Assembly: GCA_944800085.1 (NCBI GenBank)
Contig: CALYLO010000005.1
Span: 372,001 to 436,000, forward strand
From: Paenibacillus melissococcoides
GTDB lineage: Bacteria > Bacillota > Bacilli > Paenibacillales > Paenibacillaceae
Length of the DNA stretch: 64,000 nt
Direction: 5' to 3'
Below the pieces are notes generated by a model. The model did no database searches. It was not told the DNA's origin and was given only the letters and a program-made list of their open reading frames with translations. Below are positions 60,478 through 64,000 of the stretch, one piece after another. Both the position numbers and the translations under genes were made by a program. Position 1 is the first letter of the stretch. Every line of letters starts with the position of its first letter.

Positions 60478-62766
60478 CTATACCTCTGCCGCTAACTTCC
60501 CGCTCTCCGCGCTCGCGAGAACGATGCGGGCTTGCGTCTCGGAGCCGTCCGGCAGGACCAGCTTCATCTTCGCGGTCTTGCCCTTCTCGATCAGCGCCCT
60601 CACCTGCGTATCGGTAAGCTTGCGGCCGAAGCTTTCCTTCCAGATAACGAAGCCGCAGCCCTGTTTGTAATTCGAGCAGCCGTACCCTTTGTGCCCCATA
60701 AAGATGACGCCTCCGCAGCCGGCGCGCGGACAAGTCCCGACGATAGACGGCCCCTCGCCCCGCTGCGGTTCCGCCGACTTAACCGCGGCGCTCCGCTGCG
60801 AAGATGGCCGGGTCCCGGCGGCCGCCGGACTTTCCTGCGCGGATGGCGCCGCGGCGGACGCTTGTCCGGCTGCGCTCTTGCGCCGGCGCGTGCTCCCCTG
60901 CTTCGGCTCGGCGCTTTCGAAGGAGGTTTTCGCCGCCCGCGCCTGCAGCCTCACCTTGTCGACAATCATCGTTGCGAATTTCTTGACATTTTCCATAAAT
61001 TGAACATCGGAAGCCGCGCCCCGGGAAATTTCCGTCAGCCGCCGCTCCCATTGCCCGGTCATTTCCGGCGAGGTCAGCAGATCAATGCCTGCCGCCCGGA
61101 TAAGCTCGACCGCCGTGCGGCCTTTTTGGGTCACCTGGATCGTTTTGCCCTTCATCTCGATATAGCCCACTTTTTTGAGACGCTCAATCGTGGCGGCCCG
61201 AGTAGCCGGCGTGCCCAGACCGGAATCCTTCATCGCATCGCGCAGCTCCTCGTCTTCAATCTGCTTGCCTGCGCTCTCCATCGCCTTGAGGAGCGTGCCC
61301 TCCGTATAGGGCTTGGGCGGCTGGGTTTCCTTATCCTTGACCACGGCGCGCACACAATGCGCCGCCTCGTCGGAATTGACCCGGAACGGCACCTCGACCT
61401 CGATCTCTTCCGCTTCTTCCTCGTCCTTGCGCTTCCCTCTGCCGGACTTGGGCTTCTCCTTCTTCAAATCGGCATAGATGGCTTTCCAGCCGATATGGAG
61501 CAGCTCTTTGACCGAGGTTTTGAAGGTCTCTTGTTCAACCTCCGTCATGACCGTATGGACCTTGTATTCCGCAGCCGGATAGAACTGGGACAGGAAGCGG
61601 CGCACGATAAGATCGTACAGCTTCTGTTCATCGGGAGACAGGCCCGAGGCCTTCCGCCGGGTCGGCAGAATCGCATGGTGATCCTCGACCTTGGCCGGAT
61701 TGCATATGTACTTGTTCCCTTTATGAACGAGAGCCCGGTTCGCGCCCTTCACCCACTCGTCATATGCCGAGCCCTGCAGCATGGACAGCGCCTTGTGCAT
61801 CTCCGGAATGTTCTGCTCCGTCACATAGTTCGAATTGGTCCGCGGATAGGAAATAACCTTGTGCTTTTCGTACAGCGACTGGGCGATATCCAACGTTTTC
61901 TTCGCGGAGAACCCGTAGCGGCTGTTCGCCTCCCGCTGCAGCAAGGTCAGATCATACAGGCGAAAAGGATATTCCTTCGTCTCCTTCACCTGATAGGAGG
62001 CGATCCGTCCCGGCTTCCCCTGCACCTTCGCCGCCAGCTTCTCGGCCTGCGCCCGGTCGGTGATCCGCTCGCCCTGCCATAGACCCTGGTATGTGCCATC
62101 CCCTTGAGAGAAATGGCCTTCGACCTCGAAATAAGTTAACGAAGTAAAGGCTTCAATTTGCTTCTGCCGTTCATAGATAAGCGCCAATACAGGCGTTTGC
62201 ACTCGGCCTACGGACAGCAGCACGTTGTGCTTCGTCGTGAACGCGCGCGACCCGTTCATGCCAATCAGCCAATCCGCTTCGCTGCGGGCGCTCGCCGCTT
62301 TGGTCAGATTGTCATATTCCGATCCGTCCTTCAGTTCGGCGAAGCCCCGCCGAATCGTTTCCGGGGTCAGATCGGATATCCAGAGCCGCTTCACCGGATG
62401 CTTTAATTTCAAATAACGCTGGATGAGCGAAAAGATATATTGTCCTTCCCTTCCGGCGTCGCAAGCGTTGACCAGCAGATTGCTGCGCTTGGCCAGCTCG
62501 GCGATGACCTTCAATTGCTCCTTCGTCTTGCGGTATGCGATCAGCTTGAAGTCGCCGGGTATAATCGGAAGGTCGTTGATATTCCATTTCTTATACTTCA
62601 TATCATAAGCTTCCGGCTCGGCGAGCCCGACCAAATGCCCGATCGCCCACGTAATGATATAATTGTCCCCTTCCAGATAGGAACGGTGATTTTTGGCTTT
62701 CGGTTCTATGGCGGCAGCGATATTCCGTCCCATATCCGGCTTCTCCGCAATAATCAGCGTCTTCAT
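60478..62766 (-). CDS. topB: DNA topoisomerase III TopB (type IA)
   Basis: 762 residues. TOPRIM: LIIAEKPDMGRNIA, NACDAGREGQYIFSLI (acidic DxD/E). The gate domain has LSVGRVQTPVLALIYERQ, SYPRTNSNYV with the catalytic Tyr, and HHAILPTRRKASGLSPDEQK. The region GTLLKAMESAGKQIEDEELR and GLGTPATRAATIERLKKVGY follows. A Ser/Ala-rich linker (about 640-690) is followed by a zinc-finger-like tail CPRAGCGGVIFMGHKGYGC. Decatenates DNA and helps resolve recombination intermediates. GGGGGGAG ribosome site. Confidence 0.94.
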   Translation of the reverse strand: MKTLIIAEKPDMGRNIAAAIEPKAKNHRSYLEGDNYIITWAIGHLVGLAEPEAYDMKYKKWNINDLPIIPGDFKLIAYRKTKEQLKVIAELAKRSNLLVNACDAGREGQYIFSLIQRYLKLKHPVKRLWISDLTPETIRRGFAELKDGSEYDNLTKAASARSEADWLIGMNGSRAFTTKHNVLLSVGRVQTPVLALIYERQKQIEAFTSLTYFEVEGHFSQGDGTYQGLWQGERITDRAQAEKLAAKVQGKPGRIASYQVKETKEYPFRLYDLTLLQREANSRYGFSAKKTLDIAQSLYEKHKVISYPRTNSNYVTEQNIPEMHKALSMLQGSAYDEWVKGANRALVHKGNKYICNPAKVEDHHAILPTRRKASGLSPDEQKLYDLIVRRFLSQFYPAAEYKVHTVMTEVEQETFKTSVKELLHIGWKAIYADLKKEKPKSGRGKRKDEEEAEEIEVEVPFRVNSDEAAHCVRAVVKDKETQPPKPYTEGTLLKAMESAGKQIEDEELRDAMKDSGLGTPATRAATIERLKKVGYIEMKGKTIQVTQKGRTAVELIRAAGIDLLTSPEMTGQWERRLTEISRGAASDVQFMENVKKFATMIVDKVRLQARAAKTSFESAEPKQGSTRRRKSAAGQASAAAPSAQESPAAAGTRPSSQRSAAVKSAEPQRGEGPSIVGTCPRAGCGGVIFMGHKGYGCSNYKQGCGFVIWKESFGRKLTDTQVRALIEKGKTAKMKLVLPDGSETQARIVLASAESGKLAAEV

Positions 62767-62854
62767 CTGCTCCCCCCGTCTCTCTGGCGAACGACAGAAA
62801 GCCGCGCTATGGATAGCGCAGCTTCTTGCGGCGTTCTCTTCTATTTATTATTCC

Positions 62855-64000
62855 TCATTCCGGGCAGGATGACAAGTCATTCGCAAGATACCTGTGCACT
62901 TCGCGGGCCGCTTCCCGTCCCTCGTGGATGGCCCAGACGACCAAGCTCTGTCCGCGCCGCATATCTCCGGCGGCAAAGACATTGCGAATCTTCGTTCCGT
63001 ATTTGCCTCTGACCGCCCTCACGTTGGTATAGCGATCCGTGTCCAGCTCGAGCTGATCGATGAGCGTCGCCTCCGGGCCGTCGAAGCCGACCGCAATAAT
63101 CACGAGCTGCGCCGGATAGACCCGCTCCGTTCCCGGGATCGGCCGATACGTCTTCCGTCCCTGCTCGTCGACGATCCGCTCAATCTGAACCGTGTGCAGT
63201 TCCTTCACGCGCCCTTCCTCGTCGCCCACAAAGCGCGTCGTCATGATGGAAAACTCGCGCGGATCGCGTCCGTATAAGGCCTTCGCTTCCTGGTGCGCAT
63301 AATCGAGCGTATACACATTCGGGAACTGCGGCCAAGGATTGGCGGCCTCGTCGCGCACGGCCGGCGCCTGCGGACGCGTGCCGAATTGCGTGATGCTGCG
63401 GCACCCGTGGCGCAGCGCGGTCGCTACACAGTCGGTCCCCGTGTCGCCGCCGCCGATGACGATGACATCCTTGCCTGCCGCCGATACGTAGCTGCCGTCC
63501 TCCAGGCCGGAGTTGAGATAGCTCTTAATCGTTCCGTTCAAATAGTCCATCGCATAGTGAATGCCTTCCAGTCCGCTGCCTTCGATGACGAACTCGCGCG
63601 GCTTCGTCGCCCCGGCGCACAGGACGACGGCATCATACTGATCGACCAGCTCGCGGGCCGGAATATCGGTTCCGATCTCGATATTCGTCACGAAGCGGAT
63701 CCCTTCCTCGGCGAGCAGCCGCACCCGCCGCTCCACCACTTCCTTGTCCAGCTTCATCGTCGGAATGCCGTACGTAAGCAGGCCGCCGATGCGATCGTCG
63801 CGCTCATATACCGTGACGGAATGTCCGGCTTGATTAAGCTCATCCGCGCAAGCCTGTCCCGCCGGTCCCGATCCGACGACCGCGACCCGCTTGCCGGTCC
63901 GGCGCTGCGGAGGCTTCGCCGTCACCCAGCCTTCGCGGAAGCCGCGTTCGATAATCTCTTCCTCGATCGACTTGATCGTGACCGGCTCGCCGATGAGCCC
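62855..64000 (-). CDS. gltD: Glutamate synthase small subunit GltD (3' part; runs off the right edge)
   Basis: 381 residues in frame from the window edge (GLIGEPVTIKSIEEEIIERG) to the stop at 62855. FAD-binding VAVVGSGPAGQACADELNQA, LLTYGIPTMKLDKEVVERRV, NADPH-binding VIGGGDTGTDCVATALRHGC and RNVFAAGDMRRGQSLVVWAI. It transfers electrons from NADPH to the large subunit GltB, not seen here. The N-terminal iron-sulfur domain lies beyond the window. topB follows 88 bp downstream. Confidence 0.93.
   Translation of the reverse strand, partial: GLIGEPVTIKSIEEEIIERGFREGWVTAKPPQRRTGKRVAVVGSGPAGQACADELNQAGHSVTVYERDDRIGGLLTYGIPTMKLDKEVVERRVRLLAEEGIRFVTNIEIGTDIPARELVDQYDAVVLCAGATKPREFVIEGSGLEGIHYAMDYLNGTIKSYLNSGLEDGSYVSAAGKDVIVIGGGDTGTDCVATALRHGCRSITQFGTRPQAPAVRDEAANPWPQFPNVYTLDYAHQEAKALYGRDPREFSIMTTRFVGDEEGRVKELHTVQIERIVDEQGRKTYRPIPGTERVYPAQLVIIAVGFDGPEATLIDQLELDTDRYTNVRAVRGKYGTKIRNVFAAGDMRRGQSLVVWAIHEGREAAREVHRYLANDLSSCPE

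Overview
The window looks like chromosome of a Paenibacillus-type Firmicute. Evidence is the GC-rich protein-coding sequence with AGGAGG-type ribosome sites, several GTG/TTG starts, XerS-type recombinase, NreBC-type nitrate regulation, a c-di-AMP (ydaO) riboswitch and the Bacillus-type gnt operator. No rRNA or tRNA gene was seen. Most genes are on the minus strand.

Layout. (1) 1-5340: low-GC accessory junk: start of a gene behind a TACC/GGTA palindrome, a decayed IS150-type element, a small secreted protein, a frameshifted transposase orfA, a Hint-containing polymorphic toxin remnant with an intact immunity-like gene, prophage lysis remnants and an ISNCY-type transposase tail. (2) 5349-24820: a nitrate respiration island. 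nreB-nreC and an NreA-like GAF gene (sensing) are followed by narK(-PAS)-moeA-mobB and then by narGHJI-mobA-moeB-moaD-moaC-moaE-moaA-modAB-moaB. Together these cover nitrate uptake, the membrane nitrate reductase, nearly the whole molybdopterin-guanine-dinucleotide pathway and molybdate import, except that no modC ATPase is present. The narG and narK promoters carry the same tandem GGGGN4CCCC palindromes at the same distance from their -10 boxes, the probable NreC sites. (3) 25081-28119: a decaying stretch with remnants of a YbaK-like gene, an aspS with a large internal deletion behind an Asp/Asn-codon leader peptide, a DoxX/DUF4166-type gene and a HIT-DCC fusion. (4) 28159-33715: tandem intergenic repeats and the gluconate locus gnd-gntR-gntP-gntK with two GntR-type operators.

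(5) 34064-46530: PadR/HAAS-pentapeptide pair, a MITE-like segment, PatB/MalY-type C-S lyase, MATE pump, XerS, a pspA-DUF350-DUF4178-DUF4247 envelope-stress cluster, pyrK-pyrD with an LpdD-like gene, a polysaccharide deacetylase and a LysM-3D cell-wall protein under a c-di-AMP riboswitch. (6) 47278-49530: a polar amino-acid ABC transporter. (7) 50040-56341: a Cache-domain histidine kinase, an OmpR/HK pair co-transcribed with an FG-GAP lipoprotein, and a DUF3298 protein. (8) 56435-64000: orphan PhnC-like ATPase, MFS exporter with a divergent ArsR-type regulator, HAD hydrolase, topoisomerase III and the 3' part of gltD.

Start codons were often moved downstream of the longest open frame to fit a ribosome site. 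All functional names are by family recognition from sequence alone; no database search was possible.
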